Shown here: positions 1-6,367 of the stretch, piece by piece
Position numbering within the stretch: position 1 is the stretch's first letter
How the letters are laid out: every line of letters begins with the position of its first letter
NCBI GenBank assembly: GCA_037446605.1
Contig: JBBIIE010000095.1
Location: forward strand, 1 to 12,194
Source: JANXAZ01 sp037446605
GTDB lineage: Bacteria; Pseudomonadota; Alphaproteobacteria; Geminicoccales; Geminicoccaceae
Direction of reading: 5' to 3'
Length of the DNA: 12,194 nucleotides
Program-made: the position numbers and the translations under genes
Notes under the pieces: model-generated
Told to the model about the DNA's origin: nothing
Databases searched by the model: none
Seen by the model: only the letters and a program-made list of their open reading frames with translations

Positions 1-1171
1 CCAGGAGCGCCCCGGCAGCGACCGTGGCGAGGGCCGCCGTCCAGCCCTGGACGGTGTCGGGGCCGACGAGGTCGAGGGCGAGGCCCGAGAGGAGCGGGGC
101 CAGCATCGCCCCGATCGAGCCCAGGAGGGTCTGCAGGGCGAGCGTGCGGCCCTCGAGCTCGGGTGCCGCCGCCTGCACCGTGCCCACGGTGATGGCCGAG
201 CTGTCGGACATCACGAGCCAGCCGTAGAGGAGGGCGAGCCCGACCACGACGGGAAAGCCGAGCGGCACGGCCGGGCCCAGGCCCGCACCGAGCGCCGCCG
301 AGGCGAGCATCAGCGCGGCGACCGTGGGCGCGCGCGGCAGCCGGCCGGCGAGCTCGTTGCCGGCGAGGCTCGCCGGCAGGCCGAGCAGGAGCACGATCGT
401 GGCGAGCGTGGCGATCCAGGCGCGGTCGACCTCGGCCCCGCTGCGCGCCGCGGCGAAGACGAGGAACGCCACGAGCCAGGTGCGGAAGCCGAACAGCTCG
501 AAGCAGTGCGCCCCGTAGGCGAGCGCGAAGCCGAGCGCGCGGCGCTGCGCCAGCACCGCGCGCGGGCCGCCGCCCGCGGAGGCGGCACGACCGGCCGGGC
601 GGTGGCGGCCGACCGCGGGCAGCAGCAGGGCCGCGGCCGCCGGCAGGAGCCCGCTCACGAGGAAGGCCTGACGCCAGCCGGAGGCGGCCGCCACGAGGCC
701 CGAGAGCCAGGTCGAGGCCGCCGTGCCGACCGAGTAGACCGCGGTGAAGAGCGCCTGCAGGCGCGGCTGGCCGGGCCCCGCGGTCCGGTCGGTCAGCGCC
801 TTGAGCCCCGGCATGTAGGTCCCGGCGATGCCGATCCCGGCCACCGCGCGCCACAGCAGCGCCGACCAGAAGTCCTGGACGAGGAGCGCGGAGCCGACCC
901 CGGCCAGGACCGAGACCGCGAGGCCGAGCGCCATCACCGAGCGCGCGTCGATCCGGTCGGTGACGCCCACGAGCAGGGGTGCCGAAAGCGCATAGGCCAG
1001 GTAGTTGGCGGTCGAGATCCAGCCCACCTGCGTGGCGGAGAGCGCCAGCTCTGCCTGCAGGTCCGGGATCGTCGCCTGGAACGTCATGTTGCCGGCGAGC
1101 CCCGGCACCAGCACGAGGCAGAGCAGCAGCGCGGCCCGCCGCCCGCCGTCACCCGCGAGCGGCGCGCTCAA
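1..1171 (-). CDS. MFS transporter, 3' end beyond the left edge
   Basis: This is an inner-membrane secondary transporter of the major facilitator superfamily; its substrate cannot be told from sequence. About 390 residues are visible: a short polar N-terminus, then a long run of alternating hydrophobic helices (I count 10 to 12) with short basic loops. After the second helix, the segment VGVTDRIDARSV matches MFS motif A (G-x-x-x-D-R). A polar central loop rich in Ala, Gly and Arg (HRPAGRAASAGGGPR) separates the two six-helix halves. No ATG precedes the first helix, so I chose the TTG at 1171-1169, whose TTGA overlaps the stop of the upstream creatininase-family gene. GGAGG lies only one or two bases before this TTG, so translation probably depends on coupling. 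The family call is firm from hydropathy and motif A. The start is moderately supported and the C-terminus is off the window. Confidence 0.87.
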   Translation of the reverse strand, partial: MSAPLAGDGGRRAALLLCLVLVPGLAGNMTFQATIPDLQAELALSATQVGWISTANYLAYALSAPLLVGVTDRIDARSVMALGLAVSVLAGVGSALLVQDFWSALLWRAVAGIGIAGTYMPGLKALTDRTAGPGQPRLQALFTAVYSVGTAASTWLSGLVAAASGWRQAFLVSGLLPAAAALLLPAVGRHRPAGRAASAGGGPRAVLAQRRALGFALAYGAHCFELFGFRTWLVAFLVFAAARSGAEVDRAWIATLATIVLLLGLPASLAGNELAGRLPRAPTVAALMLASAALGAGLGPAVPLGFPVVVGLALLYGWLVMSDSSAITVGTVQAAAPELEGRTLALQTLLGSIGAMLAPLLSGLALDLVGPDTVQGWTAALATVAAGALL

Positions 1172-2028
1172 CCCTCCGCGAGCCGCCGGCGGATGGTCTC
1201 GACCGGGGTGCCGTGGAAGGTCTCGGGCAGGCGGATCGCGCGCGCCCGGAGCTCGTCGACGATCTCGGCCACCTCGGCCGCCGCCGCCTCGAGCGCCGCC
1301 TCGCCCTTGGCGGCCGTGCCCTTGGTGGCATCCCCGCGCACCCCGGAGAGCGAGCCGGTCGAGAAGTACTCCATCATCACGAGCGGCACGGTCGAGTCGG
1401 GATCGGGCTTCCTGCCCGTGAGATCGGCCCAGACGTGGGGGCTGCGGCGGAAGGTCTCGTCGGCGACCGCGCGCTCCATCCGCACGGCATCCGGGTCGAT
1501 CGCCAGATAGGCCGAGGTCTCGAGCTCGCAGGCGTGGCTCGTGAAGGCGCTCTCCTGCAGCGGCGCGAAGGCCCGCGCGACCGCGCCGAGGGCGAACCAG
1601 GACTGCCCGGCCACGAGCGCCTCGGGGTGCTTCACCTGCGCGAGGCGGACGATCATCTCCAGGATCGGCCGGTTCGAGCCGTGCCCGTTGATCAACAGGA
1701 TGCGGCGGAAACCCGAGCGTACGAGCGAGGAGACGACGCAGACCCCGTAGCGGATCAGCACGTCCCAGTCGACGTCGATCGTCCCGGGCCAGGCCATGTG
1801 GTGCGGCTCGAAGCCGAAGGCCATCGGCGTCATGACGAGGGTGTGCGGGTTCCGCCTGGCCGCGCGCAGGCAGACCTCGCGGGCGAGCCGCAGATCGACG
1901 TCCACGGGCAGATGGAAGCCGTGCTGCTCGATCGAGGCGAAGGGCAGGAGGATCACCGTGTCCCGTTCCGCCGCCTCGCGGATCTCGGGCCAGGTGAGAC
2001 GCTCGTAGAGGATCTGCCGCTCGGCCAT
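1168..2028 (-). CDS. Creatininase-family amidohydrolase
   Basis: A 286-residue protein of the creatininase family (Pfam Creatininase), metal-dependent enzymes that hydrolyse linear or cyclic amides. Characterised members include creatinine amidohydrolase, FAPy/formamide hydrolase ArfB and mycofactocin peptidase MftE. The family hallmarks are visible: SIEQHGFHLPVDVD at residues 32-45 supplies the metal ligands Glu34, His36 and Asp45; the HHMAWPGT segment is at 76-83; NGHGSN with His116 is at 114-119; and HACELETS is at 165-172 with Glu168 and Glu170. Length is normal for the family. The ATG at 2028 has GGAG about eight bases upstream. The gene lies between a RidA-family gene (103 nt upstream) and an MFS gene (TTGA overlap downstream), suggesting a small catabolic or detoxification operon. 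HAC replaces the HAG seen in many relatives; I would not read function into that. The exact substrate is unknown, and creatinine itself is only one possibility. Confidence 0.9.
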   Translation of the reverse strand: MAERQILYERLTWPEIREAAERDTVILLPFASIEQHGFHLPVDVDLRLAREVCLRAARRNPHTLVMTPMAFGFEPHHMAWPGTIDVDWDVLIRYGVCVVSSLVRSGFRRILLINGHGSNRPILEMIVRLAQVKHPEALVAGQSWFALGAVARAFAPLQESAFTSHACELETSAYLAIDPDAVRMERAVADETFRRSPHVWADLTGRKPDPDSTVPLVMMEYFSTGSLSGVRGDATKGTAAKGEAALEAAAAEVAEIVDELRARAIRLPETFHGTPVETIRRRLAEG

Positions 2029-2131
2029 GACGGATCTCCGCGGAAGGGCGCCGCGTCTCTAGCGCGCGGGCCCCTGTCCACCAACCGCAGGATCGCGCGC
2101 GAGACCTGCGCGGCGTGCCGGGCCCGTGGGC

Positions 2132-2590
2132 TCAGGCGACCTCGACGATGCACTCGATCTCGACCGAGATGTCGCCCGGCAGGCTGCCCATGCCCACGGC
2201 CGAGCGGGCGTGCCGGCCGCGCTCGCCGAACACCTCGACCATCAGGTCCGAGCAGCCGTTGATCACCTTGGGCTGGTCCTTGAACTCGGGCGTGGCGTTG
2301 ACCATGCCCAGGACCTTGACGATCCGCGCCACCCGGTCGAGGTCGCCGAGCTCGGCCTTCATGACCGCGATCAGGTTCAGCCCCACCTGGCGGGCGTGCT
2401 TGTAGGCCTCCTCGATCCCGAGATCCTCGCCCACCTTGCCGGTGCCCTGGCTGCCGTCGGCAAAGCTCGGCCCCTTGCCGGAGAGGAACAGGAGATTGCC
2501 GGTCCGCACCGCGTTCACGTAGTTGGCCACCGGCGCGCTCACCGGCGGCAGGACGATGCCCTTGGCCTCGAGCCGCTTCTCGACCTCCAT
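2132..2590 (-). CDS. RidA (YjgF/YER057c/UK114) family protein
   Basis: A 152-residue cytosolic protein of the RidA family. Characterised members are trimers that hydrolyse reactive enamine/imine intermediates released by PLP enzymes. Visible features: the strand LLFLSGKGP (residues 33-41), helix AYKHARQVGLNLIAVMKAELGDLD (62-85), and the C-terminal HARSAVGMGSLPGDISVEIE (127-146). In this last segment Arg129 sits where RidA proteins carry the substrate-carboxylate-binding arginine. The SGKGP variant and length put it nearer the slightly longer YjgF-like subgroup than E. coli RidA, so deaminase activity should not be assumed. The ATG at 2590 is preceded by AGGGAGGA with about six bases spacing, a strong ribosome site. 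It is the first gene of a likely minus-strand operon with the creatininase-family and MFS genes, and it is divergent from the DUF6152-like gene. Confidence 0.92.
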   Translation of the reverse strand: MEVEKRLEAKGIVLPPVSAPVANYVNAVRTGNLLFLSGKGPSFADGSQGTGKVGEDLGIEEAYKHARQVGLNLIAVMKAELGDLDRVARIVKVLGMVNATPEFKDQPKVINGCSDLMVEVFGERGRHARSAVGMGSLPGDISVEIECIVEVA

Positions 2591-2686
2591 CGGATCCTCC
2601 CTGCAGGGCTGTCATCGCCGACCGGCCTCGGCGGGCGCGCCGCGGACGCTATATGAGACGGTGGCCGGAGCAAGAGGAGAGCTGCC
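2591..2686. promoter_or_regulatory. Divergent intergenic region with candidate promoters
   Basis: This 96-base gap separates the minus-strand RidA gene from the plus-strand DUF6152-like gene, so it should hold promoters in both directions. The only A+T-rich patch is CTATAT at 2649-2654. It resembles the alphaproteobacterial -10 consensus for plus-strand transcription, but nothing like TTGAC sits 16-18 bases upstream. GAGGAG at about 2674-2679 is a good ribosome site for the ATG at 2687. The promoter assignment is tentative. Confidence 0.35.
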
Positions 2687-3082
2687 ATGCACCGCCGCAC
2701 GATCGTCCTGGCCCCGCCGCTCCTGGCCCCGCCGCTCCTGGCCCCGCCGCTCCTGGCCCCGGCGCTCCTGGCCCTGCCCAAGGGGGCCCGCGCCCACCAC
2801 GGCTGGGGCTCCTACGCCTCCGACCAGCCGACGACGCTGGTCGGCACGGTCGAGCGGGTGAGCTTCGAGAACCCGCACGGCGTCCTGATCCTCAAGACCC
2901 CCGAGAAGGTCTGGGAGATCGTGCTCGCCCCGCCCTTCCGGATGATCAGCCGTGGCCTCGAGGAGAGCCGGATCCAGCCGGGCGACACGGTCGAGGTGAT
3001 GGGCTATCCGCACCGGACGCGGGCGATCGAGCTGCGCGCCGAGTGGATCAAGGTCGAGGGCGCGATCACCCAGCTCCGCTGA
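2687..3082 (+). CDS. Exported DUF6152-like small protein
   Basis: A 131-residue protein with an N-terminal signal peptide and a mature domain of about 95 residues. The pattern is that of DUF6152: a mature N-terminus HHGWGSY, then L-x-G-T-V (residues 51-55), F-E-N-P-H (60-64) and a G-D-x-V-x-V-M-G strand (99-106). Function is not established for the family. The signal peptide has MHRR at the start, a hydrophobic stretch of near-perfect Leu-Ala-Pro-Pro-Leu repeats (residues 8-28), and a basic segment ending ARA before His37, a good signal-peptidase site. The RR followed by T-I-V-L, the weakly hydrophobic Pro-rich core and the Lys/Arg just before the cleavage site would also fit a Tat signal; this is inference. 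His37, His38, His64 and His109 could bind metal. The membrane-protein gene 9 nt downstream is probably co-transcribed. The family call is made from memory of motifs, so it is moderately sure. Confidence 0.75.
   Translation: MHRRTIVLAPPLLAPPLLAPPLLAPALLALPKGARAHHGWGSYASDQPTTLVGTVERVSFENPHGVLILKTPEKVWEIVLAPPFRMISRGLEESRIQPGDTVEVMGYPHRTRAIELRAEWIKVEGAITQLR
2708..2767 (+). repeat. Four-copy 15-bp tandem repeat inside a signal peptide
   Basis: The unit ctggccccgccgctc occurs at 2708-2722, 2723-2737 and 2738-2752 without change, and at 2753-2767 with one base difference that turns the second Pro codon into Ala. A partial fifth copy (ctggccctg) follows. The unit is five codons (Leu-Ala-Pro-Pro-Leu), so gain or loss of a copy keeps the frame and changes only the length of the signal-peptide core. 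Confidence 0.95.
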
Positions 3083-3091
3083 GGCCGACCC

Positions 3092-3589
3092 GTGGAGCAC
3101 GAGGCGGCCGGCCTGCTCTCGCCGCTCGGCGTCTGGATCGAGGGGACGGCGGCGTCGGCCACGGTGCGCCGCTCGCTCTGGCTCTATCCCGTGGCGAGCG
3201 TCCTGCACGTGCTCGGTCTGGGCCTGCTGCTGGGCTCGATCCTGGCCCTCGACCTCAGGCTCCTGGGATTCGCCCGGGCGATCCCGGCGCGGCCGCTCGC
3301 CCGGCTCCTCGTCCCGCTCGCCGCGCTGGGCGTGGCGGTCCAGGTGCCGACCGGTGCGGTGATGCTGCTCGCGGATGCAGCGGCACTGCTCGGCCACCCG
3401 CTCATGCTCGCCAAGCTCGTTCTGGTCGGCCTCGCCGCCCTCAACGTCCTGGCCGTGCACCGCGCCGCCGGCCCCGGCATGGCCGCGCTCGACGGGCCGA
3501 TCCCGGCGGGCGTGCGCCGCGGCGCGCTGGTCTCGCTCGCCGCCTGGCCCACCGTGGCCGCCCTCGGCCGGGCGATCGCCTATCTCTGA
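3092..3589 (+). CDS. DUF6644-like four-helix membrane protein
   Basis: A 165-residue inner-membrane protein with four predicted transmembrane helices, about residues 30-59, 69-93, 103-122 and 146-163. The segment SLWLYPVASVLHVLG followed by the D-L-R-L-L-G motif (54-59) is what I associate with DUF6644 membrane proteins, which often sit next to DUF6152 genes. His39, His102 and His123 lie within or at the ends of helices, an arrangement that could bind haem or metal as in CopD-like proteins; this is an inference. The GTG start at 3092 is the only sensible one: it lies 9 nt after the upstream stop, with GAGG overlapping that stop as ribosome site. The function is unknown. It most likely works with the exported protein encoded just upstream. 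Confidence 0.75.
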   Translation: MEHEAAGLLSPLGVWIEGTAASATVRRSLWLYPVASVLHVLGLGLLLGSILALDLRLLGFARAIPARPLARLLVPLAALGVAVQVPTGAVMLLADAAALLGHPLMLAKLVLVGLAALNVLAVHRAAGPGMAALDGPIPAGVRRGALVSLAAWPTVAALGRAIAYL

Positions 3590-3597
3590 GCGCCGCC

Positions 3598-3613
3598 GAG
3601 CCGGCCCCGGCTC
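3598..3613 (+). terminator. Hairpin after the DUF6644-like gene
   Basis: GAGCCG and CGGCTC form a perfect six-base stem around a four-base loop, starting 9 bases after the stop at 3589. It is followed by CGGAAAACTTTCG rather than a T-run, so it is at best a weak intrinsic terminator. It may separate the DUF6152/DUF6644 unit from the RTX gene. Confidence 0.35.
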
Positions 3614-3717
3614 CGGAAAACTTTCGACCATCCACCGGAAGAGCCATCGACGGCGGGTCGGCGCCGTGCTCGGCTGAGACGGTCCAGTCGAGATCGAGAC
3701 CTGCGTGCCGGACCAAC

Positions 3718-3724
3718 GGGAGGT
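3718..3724 (+). promoter_or_regulatory. Ribosome binding site fixing the RTX start
   Basis: GGGAGGT lies five bases before the ATG at 3730. The same frame stays open far upstream, back over the two preceding genes, but there it reads as low-complexity Pro/Arg/Gly sequence. This site decides the start at 3730. Confidence 0.85.
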
Positions 3725-3729
3725 TGGAC

Positions 3730-6291
3730 ATGGCACGCGTTCTCGGCAGCACGGGTAAGGACGAGCTCCCCGGCAGCGACGAGGCCGACGAGATCTTCGG
3801 CTTCGAGGGCGACGACGTGCTGCTCGGCCTCGGCGGCGACGACGATCTGTTCGGCGGCGCCGGCCGCGACACGCTCGACGGCGGCGCCGGCGACGACGAG
3901 ATGGACGGCGGCGCCGACAGCGACGTCTACATCGTCGAGCAGGCGGGTGACCGGATCATCGAGGGCGAGGGCGACGCCGAGGGCGCCCTCGACGAGGTGC
4001 GCACCAACCTCTCCGAATTCACCCTTCCCTCCAACGTCGAGAAGCTGACCCTGCTCGAGGGCGCGGTGAGCGGTCGCGGCAACGACGGGCCGAACATCCT
4101 CACCGGCAACGCCGGGATCAACGTCCTGTCCGGGGGGCTCGGCCGCGACGAGCTCTACGGCCTCGGCGCCAGCGACGATCTCGACGGCGGCCGCGGCGCC
4201 GACCTGCTCGTGGGCGGTCCGGGCGACGACATCTACGTGGCCGACTTCGTGGCCGATCTCGCCCTCGAGGAGGCGATCGTCGAGCGCCCGGGCGAGGGCC
4301 GGGACATCGTCTTCCTCGCCGCCGACTGGGTCGCGGCCTCTGGCTCGAGCACCGCCGTCTTCGAGGTGCCCGAGCATGTCGAGGAGGTGGTCGTCGAGGG
4401 CAGCCGGCGCACGAACATCGGAGCCGACCGCGCCAGCGCCGCGGTGACGATCCGGGGCGGCAGCGGCGGCGACGACCTGTTCGGCAGCGCCTTCGCCGAC
4501 ACCCTCCGCGGAAACGCCGGTGACGACACCATCGAAGGTCTCGCGGGCAACGACCTGATCGTCGGTGGGGAGGGGGTGGACAGCGCCCACTTCTTCAACG
4601 TCGCCGCGAGCGACGCCCGGATCAGCCGGACCGCGGGCGGTGCCGTCGTCGTCGCCACCAGGACCCTCGGGCGCGATACCCTGATCGACGTCGAGAAGCT
4701 CGTCTTCAAGGACAAGACCCTCGACGTCGCCACCGACAGCCTGTTCACGGGCGACATCGACCTGATCTTCCTGGAGGACCTCTCGGGCTCGTTCCGCGAC
4801 GATCTCCCCAACGTCGCGGGTGCGGTGCGCGGCATCGCCGCCGAGGTCGAGGAGCTCGATCCCGAGGCGGCCTTCGCGGTCGCCTCCTTCGTCGACAAGC
4901 CCGTCCCGGACGACGACGACCGCAAGGGCGACTACCTCTACAAGGCGCATCTCGGGCGGACCACCGATGCGGGCGTGGTCGCCAACCAGATCGCCAACCT
5001 CGTCATCCGCAACGGCGGTGACGTGCCGGAGGCGGCGCTCGACGGTCTCAGGGGCGCTGCGCTCGGCACCGGCCTGTCGCTCAGGCCCGACGCGCACCGG
5101 ATCGTGCTCCTTTCGACCGACGCCGACTTCCACCAGGGCGACGGCTACGCCTCGGTCGAGGAGGTCCGGGCGACCCTCGAGGAGACCGGCGCGGTGCCGA
5201 TCTTCGCGGTCACCGCCGACCAGCGCGCCGTCTACGAGCAGCTCGTGGAGGATCTCGGCGTCGGTGCCGTGGTGACGCTGACGAGCAACAGCGCGAACCT
5301 CCAGGACGCCGTCCGCCAGGCGCTCGCCAACCTGTTCCAGGAGGTCACCAGCAACGGCACGGACGGGCCGGACCTGCTGTTCGGCGGGTTCCTGGGCGAG
5401 AAGTTCTTCACCGGCCTCGGCGCCGACAGCGTCGATGCCGGCGACGGCGACGACGTGGTCGACACGGGTGCCGGCGACGACACCGCCCGCGGCGGCGCCG
5501 GCAACGACACGGTCAAGGGCGGGACGGGCGATGATCTGGTCGACGGCGGCTCGGGCGACGATGCGGTGCATCCCGGGCTCGGCCGCGACCGGGTGGTCAC
5601 GGGGCCGGGTGCCGATGCGGTCAAGGGCACAGCGGCCGAGCTCGACGACGACACGATCGCCGATCTGGCCGCCACCGACAGCGTCTTGATGTTCGGTGCG
5701 GCGCTCTCGCCCAAGTCGATCACCACCTCGCCCGGCTCGCTGATCCTCGACATCGACGCCGATGCCAACGGCAGCTTCGAGACCCGCATCACCCTCGAGG
5801 GCGACTTCACCGGCAGGCGCGTGGCGCTCGAGACCGAGGGCAGCGGCGCCACCGTCGCGACGCGCATCCGCGTGGTGGACCAGCTCCCCGTCACCGGCAC
5901 CGCCGGCAACGACAAGCTCAAGGGCACCGAGGACGGCGATCTGATCCGCGGGCTCGCCGGCAACGACCGGATCACCGCGCTCGGTGGCGACGACGTGATC
6001 GAGCCCGGCCCGGGCAAGGACAAGGTCGACGGCGGCACCGGCCGCGACGTGCTCGTCCTCGACGGTTCGAGCGACGGCTTCGGCGTGCTGGTCAAGGGCA
6101 GGAAGCTCTCGATCCTGGACACCGATCCGGGCGACGGCAACGAGGGCAGCGTGGCCTTCGCCAACATCGAGGTGCTGCGCTTCGACGACTTCGAGATCGA
6201 CATCTCGGGCGGCGTCCTGGCGCCGCCCGCCGGTGGCCCGGCGCGGCTCGAGCTCGACGCCCTCCTGACCGCCGAGCGGATCGCCACCTGA
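3730..6291 (+). CDS. RTX calcium-binding protein with integrin-beta-like A domain
   Basis: An 853-residue acidic protein with no cysteine that I can find and no signal peptide, as expected for type I (RTX) secretion. Domain order: degenerate GGxGxDxLx repeats at about residues 6-68, 122-170 and 243-283; a strand-rich RTX segment to about 333; a von Willebrand A-like domain of integrin-beta type at 342-540; further RTX repeats at 545-636; an EF-hand-like loop DADANGSFE at 676-684; more repeats at 722-777; and a C-terminal strand region ending LRFDDFEIDI plus a short tail. The A domain carries DLSGS (350-354), FVDKPV (387-392), DVPE (431-434), STDADFH (462-468) and IFAVT (491-495). No type I secretion genes are in the window. 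A metal-dependent adhesin or surface protein is the likely role, by inference. It could also be a matrix protein of unknown function. It is oriented with its neighbours but has its own 140-base leader. Confidence 0.92.
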   Translation: MARVLGSTGKDELPGSDEADEIFGFEGDDVLLGLGGDDDLFGGAGRDTLDGGAGDDEMDGGADSDVYIVEQAGDRIIEGEGDAEGALDEVRTNLSEFTLPSNVEKLTLLEGAVSGRGNDGPNILTGNAGINVLSGGLGRDELYGLGASDDLDGGRGADLLVGGPGDDIYVADFVADLALEEAIVERPGEGRDIVFLAADWVAASGSSTAVFEVPEHVEEVVVEGSRRTNIGADRASAAVTIRGGSGGDDLFGSAFADTLRGNAGDDTIEGLAGNDLIVGGEGVDSAHFFNVAASDARISRTAGGAVVVATRTLGRDTLIDVEKLVFKDKTLDVATDSLFTGDIDLIFLEDLSGSFRDDLPNVAGAVRGIAAEVEELDPEAAFAVASFVDKPVPDDDDRKGDYLYKAHLGRTTDAGVVANQIANLVIRNGGDVPEAALDGLRGAALGTGLSLRPDAHRIVLLSTDADFHQGDGYASVEEVRATLEETGAVPIFAVTADQRAVYEQLVEDLGVGAVVTLTSNSANLQDAVRQALANLFQEVTSNGTDGPDLLFGGFLGEKFFTGLGADSVDAGDGDDVVDTGAGDDTARGGAGNDTVKGGTGDDLVDGGSGDDAVHPGLGRDRVVTGPGADAVKGTAAELDDDTIADLAATDSVLMFGAALSPKSITTSPGSLILDIDADANGSFETRITLEGDFTGRRVALETEGSGATVATRIRVVDQLPVTGTAGNDKLKGTEDGDLIRGLAGNDRITALGGDDVIEPGPGKDKVDGGTGRDVLVLDGSSDGFGVLVKGRKLSILDTDPGDGNEGSVAFANIEVLRFDDFEIDISGGVLAPPAGGPARLELDALLTAERIAT
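3745..3933 (+). repeat. N-terminal RTX nonapeptide repeat block
   Basis: Residues 6-68 of the RTX protein. Successive units such as LGGDDDLFG, GGAGRDTLD and GGAGDDEMD follow the Ca-binding consensus GGxGxDxLx and run into the typical DVYIV closing strand. Confidence 0.9.
4753..5349 (+). other. Integrin beta-I/A-like domain within the RTX protein
   Basis: Residues 342-540. DxSxS at Asp350/Ser352/Ser354 plus Glu434 and Asp464 match the integrin MIDAS (beta3 D119, S121, S123, E220, D251). Asp357/Asp358 match ADMIDAS D126/D127. Asp389, Asp431, Pro433 and Glu434 match SyMBS D158, D217, P219 and E220. Spacings agree: Ser354 to Asp389 is 35 residues, as in S123 to D158, and Glu434 to Asp464 is 30 against 31. 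The integrin specificity-determining loop is shortened and lacks its cysteines. The beta3 residue numbers are from memory. Confidence 0.82.
5362..5637 (+). repeat. RTX repeat block after the A domain
   Basis: Residues 545-636. Units include AGDGDDVVD, TGAGDDTAR, GGAGNDTVK, GGTGDDLVD and GGSGDDAVH, the most regular repeats in the protein and the strongest predicted Ca-binding parallel beta-roll. Confidence 0.92.
5893..6060 (+). repeat. C-terminal RTX repeat block
   Basis: Residues 722-777, with GTAGNDKLK, GLAGNDRIT, ALGGDDVIE and GGTGRDVLV units. It precedes the final strand-rich region, which probably carries the type I export signal. Confidence 0.88.
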
Positions 6292-6310
6292 GCCGCGGGT
6301 GAGGCTTCCA

Positions 6311-6329
6311 ACGAGCGCTTTGCGCGTGT
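6311..6329 (+). terminator. Imperfect hairpin after the RTX gene
   Basis: ACGAGCGC and GCGCGTGT pair around a TTT loop (eight positions, one A-G mismatch and one G-T wobble), 20 bases after the RTX stop. No T-run follows. It may be a weak terminator or attenuator before the permease gene. Confidence 0.3.
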
Positions 6330-6367
6330 AACGATCGGTCTGCGCAACCTGGAGGCGTGACCGGCCG

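Noticed and set aside
506..2262. Long plus-strand frames opposite the MFS and creatininase-family genes
   Set aside because: Arg/Gly/Pro-rich shadows of GC-rich genes with recognisable proteins on the other strand.
2708..2776. Tandem repeat considered as a CRISPR or regulatory repeat array
   Set aside because: The units are contiguous 15-mers without spacers, in frame with a signal peptide.
2653..3729. A 359-residue N-terminal extension of the RTX frame
   Set aside because: It runs over two other genes in a different frame, is low-complexity Pro/Arg/Gly, and a strong ribosome site marks ATG 3730.
4921..4932. R-K-G-D in the A domain as an integrin-recognition motif
   Set aside because: KGD is a ligand motif for integrins, not a feature of the integrin itself. 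In an Asp/Gly-rich protein this is likely chance.
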